Assembly: GCA_030426665.1 (NCBI GenBank)
Contig: JAUHYD010000023.1
Coordinates: forward strand, 1 to 56,003
DNA: 56,003 nt
Direction: 5' to 3'
Source: Bacteroidia bacterium
Lineage (GTDB): Bacteria > Bacteroidota > Bacteroidia > Chitinophagales > Chitinophagaceae
Shown here piece by piece: positions 26,701-35,464 of this stretch; the stretch's first letter is position 1; each line of letters starts with the position of its first letter. Made by a program: the position numbers and the translations under genes. Below the pieces are notes generated by a model that saw only the letters and a program-made list of their open reading frames with translations, was not told the DNA's origin and made no database searches.

Positions 26701-27392
26701 GCATAGGCAGGTAACGCATGATTGACATAGAAATTTGTCTTGGTGGCACCACGTGCAACAGAGACTTCCATATCTATTCCTGACCACATATTAGTCACAT
26801 AAATACCGTCGTCTCCGGCTGTCAGGTTGCTCCAATCTGCCGCCCCCAAAGAAACTTCGCTACCATCGGGCTGCCGAAATACCAATTCCAAATTATTGTT
26901 AAATGAAAATGCTTTGGCTTCTGCCCCTAAACTGGTAAATCCTGTTTTTGTATTTATAGTAACCGGGACGGGCTGTTCTGTAGCTGCATAAACCCCAACA
27001 CCTGCCGGCACCAATTTATCCTTTACCGTCAACCACTCGCCGTCGCGCCCCCGATAGTGCATGGCATCGGTAGAAGTTTGTAACATAATGTCCTTGCCAT
27101 CGGCCCCCAACGCCACAAACGTCTTTGACTTTTCTGTACGCTTGCCGATTAATTCGTAACAGTCTGAACAAGGAGCCTCTGCAAACAGCTTTCCCAATTC
27201 CGGATGCTCCAAGTAGTCTTTGTTGGCCTGTTGCACCTCCTCAGCCGTATTTGGCTCACTATGCGTAAATGTGCGGAAGTTCTTGATGTCTGAAGTCATG
27301 GCACTCTGAATGGGCTTTCCCGTCTGTTGTCCGAAACATACAAATGAGGCGAAGCACCAAAGTGCACTAATAAGATATTTTTGAGGATTCAT
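23760..27392 (-). CDS. Large secreted protein with Ig-like domains and T9SS type B sorting domain
   Basis: 1210 residues. Signal peptide (about 1-22, CFG-Q). The N-terminal half (about 40-310) contains ALGADGKDIMLQTSTDAMHY, DGIYVTNMWSGIDMEV and YPVVIDPLV, a module found at the front of large Bacteroidota surface proteins. Several Ig-like/PKD/BIg2 modules follow (about 470-1080), e.g. GGSWTSSAPSVATVG then GIVTGVSAGTADITY, and repeated VCEGASLLL and YRWTGPAGFSS units. The last 90 residues start FLPNAFTPNGDGKNDVF and include YNRWGQLVYRN, the gliding-motility-associated type B sorting domain. It should be displayed at or released from the cell surface. An adhesion role is inferred. It has its own promoter at 27401-27429. 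Confidence 0.92.
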   Translation of the reverse strand: MNPQKYLISALWCFASFVCFGQQTGKPIQSAMTSDIKNFRTFTHSEPNTAEEVQQANKDYLEHPELGKLFAEAPCSDCYELIGKRTEKSKTFVALGADGKDIMLQTSTDAMHYRGRDGEWLTVKDKLVPAGVGVYAATEQPVPVTINTKTGFTSLGAEAKAFSFNNNLELVFRQPDGSEVSLGAADWSNLTAGDDGIYVTNMWSGIDMEVSVARGATKTNFYVNHALPAYAHGALLVRDHLKTGSGLKLSVPESIDYKGNIEVTNSVGATQYYISAATAYEQNNIESTLQMVGYDLKGDVLDIVLPGSFLDRAATAYPVVIDPLVSTATSSTVGGSSYSPGRTVGCYYVNAATVPAGVTVTDVRWSFNYTASGGALLLNGAADYTLGSCRSPGVSGFFWYCNLASAGTCTGTNVSIFSDIRTCIAPPQCTSYPMNLSMRFYQNYASTTPCATTYITAGSPLTVTVFGHTAETSPITSAGGISSICRGQSVTMATTPSYGVPPYAYVWNPGGAPGNPVVLTPTVTTAYTVTVSDACGQTATANKTIIVTTIPPVSGNDRVCTGGTVPYTNPAVGGSWTSSAPSVATVGISSGIVTGVSAGTADITYTTPAGCYATKVITVMAMPPIIPDSVSLCAGATVTLTNSMPGGTWSSVSAAIATIGSSSGLLSAVSSGTATISYTTSPGCSADIIVTVHPNPIISGISSTDPTACFGTDGTITLSGLVAGDSYVVDYLSGVSPVSTTIVADGSGNVVVTGLSAGVYSGFVVNSVVGCSGAWSDPITLSDIGAPPVPVAGSNSPVCEGASLLLTATSSAGVTYRWTGPAGFSSTLQNPSIAPAGLSASGEYSVTATWFGCVSLPATVNVIVNQTPQISTVEFTNPTTCHGNEGTMILNGLLPATTYDVKYLHDGVLSTITITADGTGRGEVTGLSAGTYSSIFVVNTGCPSAVEGPITLVDPAAPPPPEITSNAPICEGLTLNLKGKDATPGGTFSWTGPNGFTANTQDASIPNVSADAQGMYTLSYTILNCTSTTTKEINLQPIIRLDNVTATRYELTFGDSVKLNASGAKYYIWTPHDKTLSDYYIPSPWAKPVDSITRYMVIGINDEGCRDSAYITLTVLFEEQEFLPNAFTPNGDGKNDVFRVGNMRFKQLVEFVIYNRWGQLVYRNPYDPNSGWDGSCGGVKAEMGVYFYNIVIEYANGKRRQIKGDVTLIR

Positions 27393-27400
27393 ATAAGATG

Positions 27401-27429
27401 CAAATATACAAGCATTACCTATGAAACAA
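27401..27429 (-). promoter_or_regulatory. Promoter of the T9SS type B protein gene (TTG-N18-TATATTTG)
   Basis: On the minus strand TTG (27427-27429), 18 bases, then TATATTTG (27401-27408). The -7 box matches TAnnTTTG and ends nine bases before the start codon. Confidence 0.7.
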
Positions 27430-27910
27430 TAATGATAACAAATATGCCCTCTGTTCGAGCATAATTGGCGACTGTCAGAACCTTGAGCTAAGTGCTTATA
27501 GGGTTTGCATGAGGAATAATACCGCTATCTACTATAGAGTGACGTTGCTTGTTGTGTTTTGTGACCTCTTTTCGCTTGTATGTTTTATCACAACCTGAAT
27601 GTTGTCTTATTTAATAATATGCCACGCACCACGGCGAGGTAACGGTAAACCTCTTGTCATTTTCACGGCACGAGTACCTTATAAGCTCAATAAGCGTAAT
27701 AAATACCTCCTTAAGTCAACGCGACTAGGGGAAGAACAGCACAAAACCCACCGCACATATTCCATATATTGGAAAACACATCCACCATTCGGAATAAAAA
27801 TAAGCGTGCCAAAATTCAATTAATTGATTATCAAATAATTACAATATTGGCACATCGTTGGTATTATACTTACCAAACAAACAATCTTAAACAAACTAAA
27901 ACTTTAAAAA
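27430..27910. other. Intergenic region, leader of the DUF4402 gene at its right end
   Basis: About 480 bases. Short frames at 27599-27823 and 27769-27969 are not protein-like. The last 70 bases are strongly A-rich (CTTAAACAAACTAAAAC and similar), a typical Bacteroidota leader for a well-expressed gene. A TTG near 27847 and TATACTTAC near 27866 are a possible but imperfect promoter. I see no RNA gene. Confidence 0.45.
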
Positions 27911-28435
27911 ATGAAAAACATCTTCAAATCAATCGCAATCGCTTCTATCGCTGTTATCGGTCTTTCTAACAGCTCTTTCGCTCAGGCTACTGCAACTGCT
28001 TCTGCCTCTGCCAACATCATTACTCCAATATCTATCGCCAAGACAGTAGATATGAACTTCGGTAACGTGGCCGTTTCTGCTACAATAGCAGGTACTGCTG
28101 TTCTCGCTCCTGCTGGTACTCGTACCACTGGCGGTGCAGGCGGTGTAACACTACCAGCAACTACAGGAACTGTTTCTGCTGCAAGCTTTGATGTAACAGG
28201 ACAAGCGAGCTATACTTACGCAATCACTTTGCCATCTTCTACTACTATAACTGATGGTGCATCTCATACAATGACAGTTGATAACTTCACAAGTGTTCCG
28301 GCTACTACAGGTACACTGAGCGGTTCAGGTACACAAACTTTGAACGTAGGTGCTACACTTAACGTATCAGCTGGTCAGGCTTCAGGAACTTATACCAACG
28401 CAACTGGTGTTCCGGTAACTGTTAACTACAACTAA
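27911..28435 (+). CDS. DUF4402 secreted protein
   Basis: 174 residues. Signal peptide (about 1-24, NSSFA-Q), then a beta-rich domain with the DUF4402 pattern: ATASANIITPISIAKTVDMNFGNVAVS, GGVTLPATTGTVSAASFDVTGQASYTYAITLP and a closing GTYTNATGVPVTVNYN. Proteins of this family are often encoded in multiple copies or with usher-type genes and are thought to be pilin-like or surface subunits; no chaperone or usher gene is present here. Codon use is strongly biased (many GCT, TCT, ACA), suggesting high expression. There is no T9SS sorting domain. A strong terminator follows. Confidence 0.9.
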   Translation: MKNIFKSIAIASIAVIGLSNSSFAQATATASASANIITPISIAKTVDMNFGNVAVSATIAGTAVLAPAGTRTTGGAGGVTLPATTGTVSAASFDVTGQASYTYAITLPSSTTITDGASHTMTVDNFTSVPATTGTLSGSGTQTLNVGATLNVSAGQASGTYTNATGVPVTVNYN

Positions 28436-28467
28436 TAATAACACAACATAATTTTCCTTTCACTGTG

Positions 28468-28497
28468 AAACGCCTCCGGAAACGGGGGCGTTTTTTA
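28468..28497 (+). terminator. Terminator of the DUF4402 gene
   Basis: AACGCCTCCG pairs with CGGGGGCGTT (one T-G pair) around GAAA, followed by six T. It is 33 bases after the stop codon. Confidence 0.9.
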
Positions 28498-28500
28498 TGG

Positions 28501-28556
28501 GACCTCTCCCCGACCCTCTCCCCCGACTGCTTCGGGCAGGCGTGGAGAGGGAGGTC
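28501..28556. repeat. Nested palindromic (REP-like) element
   Basis: GACCTC at the left end pairs with GAGGTC at the right end. Inside, CCCTCTCC pairs with GGAGAGGG, and the centre CTGC-TTCG-GGCAG folds into a small stem. The element lies between the DUF4402 terminator and the promoter of the MFS gene. Confidence 0.65.
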
Positions 28557-28610
28557 GTACGTATGATGGGTGTCATTGTGGATAGGATACTCCCCATCTT
28601 TCCTTTTGTT

Positions 28611-28639
28611 TTGGGCATTGGCGTAAATCCCTACCTTTA
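28611..28639 (+). promoter_or_regulatory. Promoter of the MFS gene (TTG-N18-TACCTTTA)
   Basis: TTG at 28611-28613, 18 bases, then TACCTTTA at 28632-28639, one base off TAnnTTTG. It ends 11 bases before the ATG at 28651. Confidence 0.6.
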
Positions 28640-28650
28640 TCTTCAACACG

Positions 28651-29829
28651 ATGAAGGCAATTACTAAAACCGTCTGGATACTATCGCTGGTCAGTTTATT
28701 TACAGATACTGCAAGCGAAATGCTGTACCCTGTGATGCCAATATATCTGAAGAGTATTGGTTTTTCTATAGTACTGATAGGCGTGCTGGAAGGAATAGCC
28801 GAAGCAATGGCTGGACTGAGCAAGGGCTACTTTGGCAAGTTATCTGACCATACCGGCAAGCGGATGCCATTTGTACAATTGGGCTATACGCTCAGTGCTT
28901 TGTCAAAACCGCTGATGGTCTTGTTCGTCACACCCCTCTGGATATTCTTTGCACGCACCCTGGACAGATTGGGCAAGGGGTTGCGTACCGGTGCCAGAGA
29001 TGCAATACTGTCGGGAGAGGCGACATCTGCCACCAAAGGACGGGTGTTCGGCTTTCACCGGTCGATGGACACACTGGGTGCGGTCGCCGGCCCGGCAATT
29101 GCGCTCATTTATTTGCAATTGTATCCCGAGGACTACAAAACATTGTTTCTGCTGGCATTTTTGCCCGGCGTATTGGCAATAATTTGCTCATTACTATTGA
29201 AAGACAAAAACACACCCCCTAAAACCGAAAGCAAACAAGTTTCATTTTTTTCGTTTTTGGGCTACTGGAAAACAAGCTCGGCTTCCTACCGTAAATTAGT
29301 AGTGGGTTTGTTGTTATTTGCTTTGTTCAATAGCTCAGATGTATTCCTGCTGCTTAAGGCAAAGCAATCCGGCATGAGTGATACCGGTGTAATAGGTGTG
29401 TATATATTTTACAATCTTGTTTATGCTGTTGCAGCATTTCCGCTTGGCATAGCAGCTGATAAAATCGGATTAAAAAAGGTGTTCACGGGCGGTTTGTTGC
29501 TATTTGCTATTGTGTATTTCGGTATGGCTTATGCCAGTGACACAAAAGTGCTTTATGGTTTATTCTTTCTTTATGGCTTGTATGCAGCTGCCACAGAGGG
29601 CGTGTCGAAAGCATGGATTAGTAATATCTCGAAAAAGGAAAATATAGCAACCGCTATTGGTTCTTATTCAGCTTTTCAAAGTATCTGTGCAATGGCTGCC
29701 AGTACACTGGCAGGACTCATGTGGTATGGATTTGGGGCGCCTGTTACATTTATTGTCACGGGTACCGCGACCCTCGCGGTAATGCTCTATCTGTCTGCAA
29801 TGCCCTACAGCCCAAAAGGGCTATCTTAA
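28651..29829 (+). CDS. MFS transporter
   Basis: 392 residues with about 12 membrane segments. The N-terminal half has SLFTDTASEMLYPVMPIYL, then YFGKLSDHTGKRMPFVQLGY (the loop 2-3 motif of MFS) and ARTLDRLGKGLRTGARDAIL, typical of the branch related to multidrug/unknown-substrate MFS proteins of Bacteroidota. The C-terminal half repeats the fold with GIAADKIGLKKVF. The substrate cannot be deduced. It is monocistronic. Confidence 0.9.
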   Translation: MKAITKTVWILSLVSLFTDTASEMLYPVMPIYLKSIGFSIVLIGVLEGIAEAMAGLSKGYFGKLSDHTGKRMPFVQLGYTLSALSKPLMVLFVTPLWIFFARTLDRLGKGLRTGARDAILSGEATSATKGRVFGFHRSMDTLGAVAGPAIALIYLQLYPEDYKTLFLLAFLPGVLAIICSLLLKDKNTPPKTESKQVSFFSFLGYWKTSSASYRKLVVGLLLFALFNSSDVFLLLKAKQSGMSDTGVIGVYIFYNLVYAVAAFPLGIAADKIGLKKVFTGGLLLFAIVYFGMAYASDTKVLYGLFFLYGLYAAATEGVSKAWISNISKKENIATAIGSYSAFQSICAMAASTLAGLMWYGFGAPVTFIVTGTATLAVMLYLSAMPYSPKGLS

Positions 29830-30011
29830 CAAAAACTATTTGAGCCCATCTGTTTACAATATAGGCTACCTGTCAGAATAGATTTGCACCTCTTTTGCAC
29901 TAATGCCTTATAAAAAGCATCAATAGCATTGTCCGTAACGCCAGATGCAGAAGTCGGGATTATTGCCTAAATAAATCGACAATTTTGAATGCCTCCCAAA
30001 ATGGCGACCTA

Positions 30012-31562
30012 TTATTTTAGTTGATATACCTGCAGCACAGTGCTATTAAAGGCCTTAATAGAATAGAAGCTATTAGAAAACTCATAGTCGCCCGGATGAA
30101 GTCTATAATCCGTAAGAAAGAATTCTGCCTCTTCAGCACTACCTACATAATGTATCCGATCGCGATCACTCTTCTGAAGAATCATAATATTGTTCCGTAG
30201 TGGCGTTAGACTTGCCTTGTCTCCCGTTACCCACAACTGCCGATAGGGATATGTCTTAATCAATTGATCCAACCCCTGCTTTAGACTAGCTCCCCAATAA
30301 TCCATTTCGTAGTTTCTTCTCAAATACTCACTTTTATGCGACACCAAAGGATTAAAGTATACCTGATTAAGCGGAAACACCTGATACATTGTGTATCCTG
30401 TAACCGACACCTGCATTAAGACCAATACAAAAATAACAACCTTAAGCTTTCCATGAGCCAATCGGGTAATGAAATACACCGCTAAAAGAACAAACGAAGG
30501 ATAAACAAAAAACAAGTGTCGCCAATCATCGTACATTACAGAATGCAGCACTACAACTGCCGCCACCGGAGTAATAAAACAAAGAAAAAACAACAGGATA
30601 AAACGATTATCTGTATTAGATATAAAAGAAAATGGATTCTTAAAAAAATTGATAAAAAGTAAAACGATGCCGCCAAAGCCGGCGCACAACCACATGACAG
30701 GATTTGTGATTAGAAACCAAACAGGAAAGAAGTACCAAGGGATTTTTCCTGAGCCAATCAATTCCCCATTTATAAATAAAGTCCCTCCCCACCGATAATG
30801 CGACATTGATTCAAAAGCACCTATCATATTTTTTAACGGGTCGTCCCACAAATGAGGCCAAAAAGTGTACACAGACAAACAAAAAGCTAGCAGATAGAGT
30901 GCTCCGTTTATCAAAATCTTCTGCTTTTGGTCTTTCTTAATAATGGCAATTGCAAGGTCCACCAAAATAAACATCAACCCATACGCCGGTAGCATAAGTC
31001 CCATTATACGGATACTTGTTGCTAAACCGCAAAATACACCGGCAATAAAAAATGATAGTGCTTTTTTGGATTGCCAGGCAACAAGACACATATAGAGGGC
31101 AATAATTAATACAGATAGAAACGGAATATCTTTTGTATTAATAAAAGAGTGAGCATATATACGCGGACAAAGCGCCAACATTAGAACACACAAACATGCT
31201 GCAAGCCGACTCCTGAACAAGCGAGACCCCAACAAATAAAAAAAACATAAACCGACAATAAAAAACAGATGGCTTACGATATGCCTCATCAAATATACAT
31301 CTCTGGAATCGGTTATATTGCCTAACCGCTCCACCGCAATAAGGGCCATTTCATAAATACCGCCGTAATCTCTGTCTCCGTATGTAGCCCAGGTAGTGTC
31401 GTTATTAAATGCATAATCGTAATTACGGCCACCTATTCCCTGTTGTGTCGGTTCATCCCACGAAATACCATACTCCTGATAAGTTAGTAAGCCCGTTAGC
31501 AGAATAACTACCAACAATATCATACCCGGGTAATGAGTACGAATTTTCTGTTTTATGTCCAT
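30012..31562 (-). CDS. GT39-like membrane glycosyltransferase
   Basis: 516 residues with about 11 membrane segments. The first extracytoplasmic loop contains GISWDEPTQQGIGGRNYDY, with an acidic pair typical of GT-C enzymes (ArnT/PMT type). Further features are YAHSFINTKDIPFLSVL, YTFWPHLWDDPLKNM and the C-terminal soluble part (about 430-516). Such enzymes move a sugar from a polyprenyl-phosphate donor on the periplasmic side. Donor and acceptor are unknown. It is followed on the same strand only by empty sequence, and lies downstream of the threonine dehydrogenase gene with 226 bases between. Confidence 0.8.
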   Translation of the reverse strand: MDIKQKIRTHYPGMILLVVILLTGLLTYQEYGISWDEPTQQGIGGRNYDYAFNNDTTWATYGDRDYGGIYEMALIAVERLGNITDSRDVYLMRHIVSHLFFIVGLCFFYLLGSRLFRSRLAACLCVLMLALCPRIYAHSFINTKDIPFLSVLIIALYMCLVAWQSKKALSFFIAGVFCGLATSIRIMGLMLPAYGLMFILVDLAIAIIKKDQKQKILINGALYLLAFCLSVYTFWPHLWDDPLKNMIGAFESMSHYRWGGTLFINGELIGSGKIPWYFFPVWFLITNPVMWLCAGFGGIVLLFINFFKNPFSFISNTDNRFILLFFLCFITPVAAVVVLHSVMYDDWRHLFFVYPSFVLLAVYFITRLAHGKLKVVIFVLVLMQVSVTGYTMYQVFPLNQVYFNPLVSHKSEYLRRNYEMDYWGASLKQGLDQLIKTYPYRQLWVTGDKASLTPLRNNIMILQKSDRDRIHYVGSAEEAEFFLTDYRLHPGDYEFSNSFYSIKAFNSTVLQVYQLK

Positions 31563-31788
31563 GGGTTATAGGTTACACGTCACAGCAAATACACTTGATT
31601 CAACACACAACAACAGGACAAATATATGTGCATTACTAATTGAACGAGCAAATAATTCAGATCAACCAATTTCAAATCAAGAAATGGGAGAAACTAAATC
31701 ACAACATTATGACCTACATATAACCCGTAAAAAAGCAAATCGGAGCAAGGTTGAAAAGACGGCAAATAACATACAACTCAGACAGATA

Positions 31789-32730
31789 CTACTTCAGGTT
31801 TTCAAGCATAGCAACCGTCATTTTATCTAGGTCAAACTCGTGTTTCCAGTTCCAGTGTTCTCTGGCAGTAGAATCATCTATACTCTGCGGCCACCCTTCC
31901 GCTATAGCCTGCCTGAAGTCGGGTGCATAATCGATAGTAAAATCAGGAATGTGTTGTCTGATGGATTCAGCTATCTCTTTGGGCGAAAAACTCATAGCAG
32001 ACAGATTATATGCCATATGTGTTTTTAGCTGCTCGGCAGGCGCTTCCATCAGTTCTATAGTTCCACGAATGGCATCGTCCATATACATCATGGGCAGATA
32101 GGTATTTTCTGCCAGGAAGCAAGTGTATTTTTTATTTTTAAGAGCCTCAATGTAAATATCGATGGCATAATCTGTAGTACCACCACCTGGCGCAGACTTC
32201 CAGCTTATCAAACCGGGATAACGGATGCTCCGCACATCGAGACCCCAACGCTGATTGTAATACTGACACCACAACTCACCGGCATATTTACTGATACCAT
32301 ATACTGTTCGCGGCTCAATAACTGTCTGCTGAGGCGTATGCGTACGAGGTGTAGTAGGTCCGAAAACCGCAATCGAACTCGGCCAGTATATCTTAGAGAG
32401 CTTTTCCTGAACACCAATGTCCAGCAGTTGCAATAAACTCTTCATATTGATATCCCAGGCACGCATGGGGTCTTTTTCGCCAGTTGCCGAAAGCACAGCC
32501 GCAAGCAGATAAATCTGCGTGACGCCCTCTTTCTTCACCAACTCCAGAACCGCATTTGCATCCATCGCATTCAAGATGGCGTACGGGCCACTATCCTTGA
32601 GCAAGGGGTGAGCGGGTCTGATATCAGAAGCAATTACATTGTCTGCACCATATATCTTACGCAAAGAAAACGCCAGTTCTACTCCTATCTGACCACCTGC
32701 GCCTATTATCAGTATTTTATCTTTTTTCAT
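31789..32730 (-). CDS. L-threonine 3-dehydrogenase, short-chain (SDR) type
   Basis: About 313 residues from the ATG at 32730, where the Rossmann strand MKKDKILIIGAGGQIG begins; the frame is open 16 codons further up but that part is not protein-like. The fingerprint is GAGGQIG, catalytic YGISKYAGE (Tyr-x3-Lys), APGGGTTDYAIDIY and NTYLPMMYMDDAIRGTIELM, diagnostic for SDR-type threonine dehydrogenase rather than UDP-glucose epimerase. It oxidises threonine to 2-amino-3-ketobutyrate with NAD+ in the cytoplasm. The partner ligase (kbl) is not in this window. Confidence 0.93.
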   Translation of the reverse strand: MKKDKILIIGAGGQIGVELAFSLRKIYGADNVIASDIRPAHPLLKDSGPYAILNAMDANAVLELVKKEGVTQIYLLAAVLSATGEKDPMRAWDINMKSLLQLLDIGVQEKLSKIYWPSSIAVFGPTTPRTHTPQQTVIEPRTVYGISKYAGELWCQYYNQRWGLDVRSIRYPGLISWKSAPGGGTTDYAIDIYIEALKNKKYTCFLAENTYLPMMYMDDAIRGTIELMEAPAEQLKTHMAYNLSAMSFSPKEIAESIRQHIPDFTIDYAPDFRQAIAEGWPQSIDDSTAREHWNWKHEFDLDKMTVAMLENLK

Positions 32731-32926
32731 AGAATTGTGTGAATTAGCTAAAGTATGAAGTACCCTCGGGTTATGCAAATACTGGCCGAATATTCCTGAT
32801 TATCAAGTGTCGTGAACACCAACAAAAAACCTTTAAAAGCATAAAACAGGTATACCCGATCCCCACTATTTTACTTGTTTTACTCTTAACAAATCAAATT
32901 TCCTGATTAGCCTTACTTTTACACCC

Positions 32927-34222
32927 ATGTATCCTGACTTTCAGTACCTTCTTCATTCGATTACCGGCATAGAAATGCCTGAGTGGCTAAGCCTTTTTAA
33001 GACTTTCGGCTTTTTGGTAGCCCTTGCTTTTCTTGGCGCTGCCTGGGCTACAGCCAACGAACTGAAACGCAAAACACAACTCGGCATTCTGCATCCGCAG
33101 ATGCACACAGTAGTAGTAGGAAAGCCGGCTTCCAAAGCAGAACTGGCCATTTCAGCCCTTACAGGCTTTATTATTGGCTATAAGGTGGGTGGCATGTTCG
33201 GAAATTTTGCAGAAGTATCTCCGGACCCTATGGGCTATCTTTTTTCGTCAGGGGGCAACTTCCCGGCGGGGTTATTGCTCGCTGCAATAATGGCATATAG
33301 TAAGTATGCCGAAATGAAAAAGCAACAGCTACCGGAGCCGGTCACCAAGCAAGTAGCGGTTTACCCGCACGAACTAATTACTGAAATAGTAGTAGTTGCC
33401 GCCGTAGCCGGTCTGGCAGGAGCAAAAATTTTTAATGCCCTAGAAACGTGGGACGACTTCGTTCAAGACCCTATACGCAGCCTAACATCTTCCAGCGGAC
33501 TTACCTTTCTGGGTGGGCTTATTATGGCTACAATAGCATTCTACTACTACTCCCGCAAACACAATATCCCGTTCAAACACCTTTGTGACGCAACTGCACC
33601 GGGCATCATGCTCGCCTACGGACTGGGGCGACTGGGCTGTCATTTCTCAGGCGACGGCGACTGGGGTATTTTCAATACTGCATATATATCTAACCCGGAC
33701 GGTACCATGCGCGCCGCTACAGAAGCAGACAAAGCATACGCACTCCAAATGGTAGGCAACACAGACCACGCCTATGCGGCGGCACCATCGTGGCTACCCG
33801 ACTGGATTTTCGGGATGGTATATCCACACAATGTAGGACATGAGGGTGTGCCGATACAAGGGTGTGTTGGGGAATACTGCAATGTACTTCCTGTGAGCGT
33901 ATTCCCGACTGCCATCTATGAAGCCGTTACCTGCGTAGGGCTATTTCTGGTGATGTGGGCATTGCGCAAGCGGCTTACAGGTGCGCTGAAAATGTTCGGA
34001 ACCTATCTCATATTTGCGGGTGTGGAGCGTTTTACGGTGGAGCTGTTTCGTGTCAACTATAAATATGACCTAGGTTTTATAAAGCCTACACAGGCAGAGA
34101 TGTTATCTGTCTTACTGGTTATTACCGGGCTGTATTTAGTGTTTGTTTATAAGGATAAAGATACTGCTGGTTTGAAACGTGACGCTTCAGAGGCTTTGGA
34201 TGAAGGAGGACCCTTCGACTAG
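32927..34222 (+). CDS. lgt: Prolipoprotein diacylglyceryl transferase
   Basis: 431 residues, longer than E. coli Lgt (291) because of extra loops, as in other Bacteroidota. The Lgt signature is GLGRLGCHFSGDGDWG; the family also shows SVFPTAIYEAVTCVGLF and YLIFAGVERFTVELFRVN in the last segments. It transfers diacylglycerol from phosphatidylglycerol to the lipobox Cys of prolipoproteins in the inner membrane, the first step in maturation of the lipoproteins seen in this window. A TACTTTTA box (32914-32921) lies six bases before the ATG, leaving a very short leader. Confidence 0.93.
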   Translation: MYPDFQYLLHSITGIEMPEWLSLFKTFGFLVALAFLGAAWATANELKRKTQLGILHPQMHTVVVGKPASKAELAISALTGFIIGYKVGGMFGNFAEVSPDPMGYLFSSGGNFPAGLLLAAIMAYSKYAEMKKQQLPEPVTKQVAVYPHELITEIVVVAAVAGLAGAKIFNALETWDDFVQDPIRSLTSSSGLTFLGGLIMATIAFYYYSRKHNIPFKHLCDATAPGIMLAYGLGRLGCHFSGDGDWGIFNTAYISNPDGTMRAATEADKAYALQMVGNTDHAYAAAPSWLPDWIFGMVYPHNVGHEGVPIQGCVGEYCNVLPVSVFPTAIYEAVTCVGLFLVMWALRKRLTGALKMFGTYLIFAGVERFTVELFRVNYKYDLGFIKPTQAEMLSVLLVITGLYLVFVYKDKDTAGLKRDASEALDEGGPFD

Positions 34223-34260
34223 TACGCGAACGTGCGTATATTACCTAAAACATATCGACA

Positions 34261-34635
34261 ATGTGTGTTTATAAAATTACAATTGCAGAGCCTTGGGATT
34301 TTGAAAGCCCCGACGGCCAGAACGTAATAAAGGGGAAAATTGTTAAAACTATAGATGCAAAATCTGTGGTGTTTGAGACCATTTATATGCTAGAATTTAA
34401 AGGAGAAAAAGGAAATATTTTCATCCTTTCTACACGACAAATGGGCTGTAACTTCTATCATTTTAAGAAGGATGGTTACCTATCAGTAAATATTGGTTTG
34501 TTCTTAGGCACTAATATTAACGATAAAACACTAGAAGAGCTTGAAAGCGAATCTCTTTTTGTAATGATTGGTGGGTTAGAAGCGAATTGGTGGGTTAGGC
34601 TTTTACACCAGTTCAAATTCCCGCTTACCACGTAA
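34261..34635 (+). CDS. Hypothetical protein
   Basis: 124 residues, no signal peptide or membrane segment. It starts 38 bases after lgt on the same strand. The text is protein-like and mixed alpha/beta (WDFESPDGQNVIKGKIVKTI, FKGEKGNIFILSTRQMG, GGLEANWWVRLLHQFKFPL). I do not recognise a family. It opens a run of orphan genes between lgt and gpsA and its codon use is more AT-rich than lgt. It is convergent with the next gene. Confidence 0.6.
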   Translation: MCVYKITIAEPWDFESPDGQNVIKGKIVKTIDAKSVVFETIYMLEFKGEKGNIFILSTRQMGCNFYHFKKDGYLSVNIGLFLGTNINDKTLEELESESLFVMIGGLEANWWVRLLHQFKFPLTT

Positions 34636-34678
34636 GCGAAAACAACAGAAAAACGAATACCCAGTGGGAGTAAGTGTA

Positions 34679-35113
34679 TTAATGATTAAGATCATAGTAA
34701 GTGGCTTTTTTGAGGCCACGACGCTTTACCAGATAACCCTTTCTAATTTTAAATGTTACTGGTTTCACTACAGAAGAATCCGTGGCAAAATTATCCCATA
34801 CTATAGAGTCTCCCTGAATATGACCTAGTTTTCGAACAAGTAGGTAACTGTCGACCATGAGCTTGCGCTTACTCTGCTTATACTTAGCACTACCACACCA
34901 TTTTTGGCAGTCGTCTGATGTCATATCTCTAATAAACTGACCATGCATGGAACTGTGGCTGGTCCGGCAAAAGCGTATACAATTAGATACCCACGGAGAA
35001 TTCCGCTGAAAATAAGTTATAGTGTCCTGTCCAAACGCAACGGAAGAGAGAATCAATGAGAATAACAGTAACAATAACAATTTGACAGGACGTATTGGCC
35101 AGCTCGCATGCAT
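34679..35113 (-). CDS. Hypothetical secreted protein
   Basis: 144 residues. Signal peptide (about 1-28, LLLLLLFSLILSSVAFG-Q). The mature part has three to four Cys (CIRFCRTSH, DDCQKWCG) and many basic residues (YKQSKRKLMVD, KRRGLKKATYYDL). No family recognised. It lies in the orphan-gene island and points toward lgt. Confidence 0.55.
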   Translation of the reverse strand: MHASWPIRPVKLLLLLLFSLILSSVAFGQDTITYFQRNSPWVSNCIRFCRTSHSSMHGQFIRDMTSDDCQKWCGSAKYKQSKRKLMVDSYLLVRKLGHIQGDSIVWDNFATDSSVVKPVTFKIRKGYLVKRRGLKKATYYDLNH

Positions 35114-35248
35114 ATTTAAAAATACAAATAAAAAAGAAAATTAAACATGTTCCATACCCCACGTGCTGCAATCAAATAAATTATTGTTTTAAGTAATCGG
35201 CTGAATGTAATTTAGCTATTATTAAATGGGAGTCTCTGGTAGCGCATA

Positions 35249-35324
35249 ATTATTCATGTGTTTCAAACGCACATTCATTTCATCCTAACTGAAGATGTCG
35301 GGACAGGCTGAAACATTCAAGGGC
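35249..35324. repeat. 76-bp direct repeat, copy 1
   Basis: Matches 37017-37092 with a handful of changes; the last 40 bases (from CATCCTAACTGAAG to CAAGGGC) are identical. The two copies are 1768 bases apart and flank the gene at 35691-36992. Confidence 0.85.
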
Positions 35325-35345
35325 AACCGAGCGCATACCCATATT

Positions 35346-35364
35346 CGTCGGTCAGAAACCGACG
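35346..35364. repeat. Short hairpin repeat
   Basis: CGTCGGT and ACCGACG form a perfect seven-base stem around CAGAA. A near copy with the same core (GGTCAGAAACCGAC) lies at 37810-37828, before gpsA, so the hairpin occurs on both sides of the orphan genes. Confidence 0.65.
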
Positions 35365-35464
35365 CCCATTTCTGCCGTTGATAGATTCGACGGCAAACAA
35401 CAGAGTTTCAAACGCTCAGGTACTGGTGCAATATTTTCATAACTTTATATCTAAAGACACCCTT

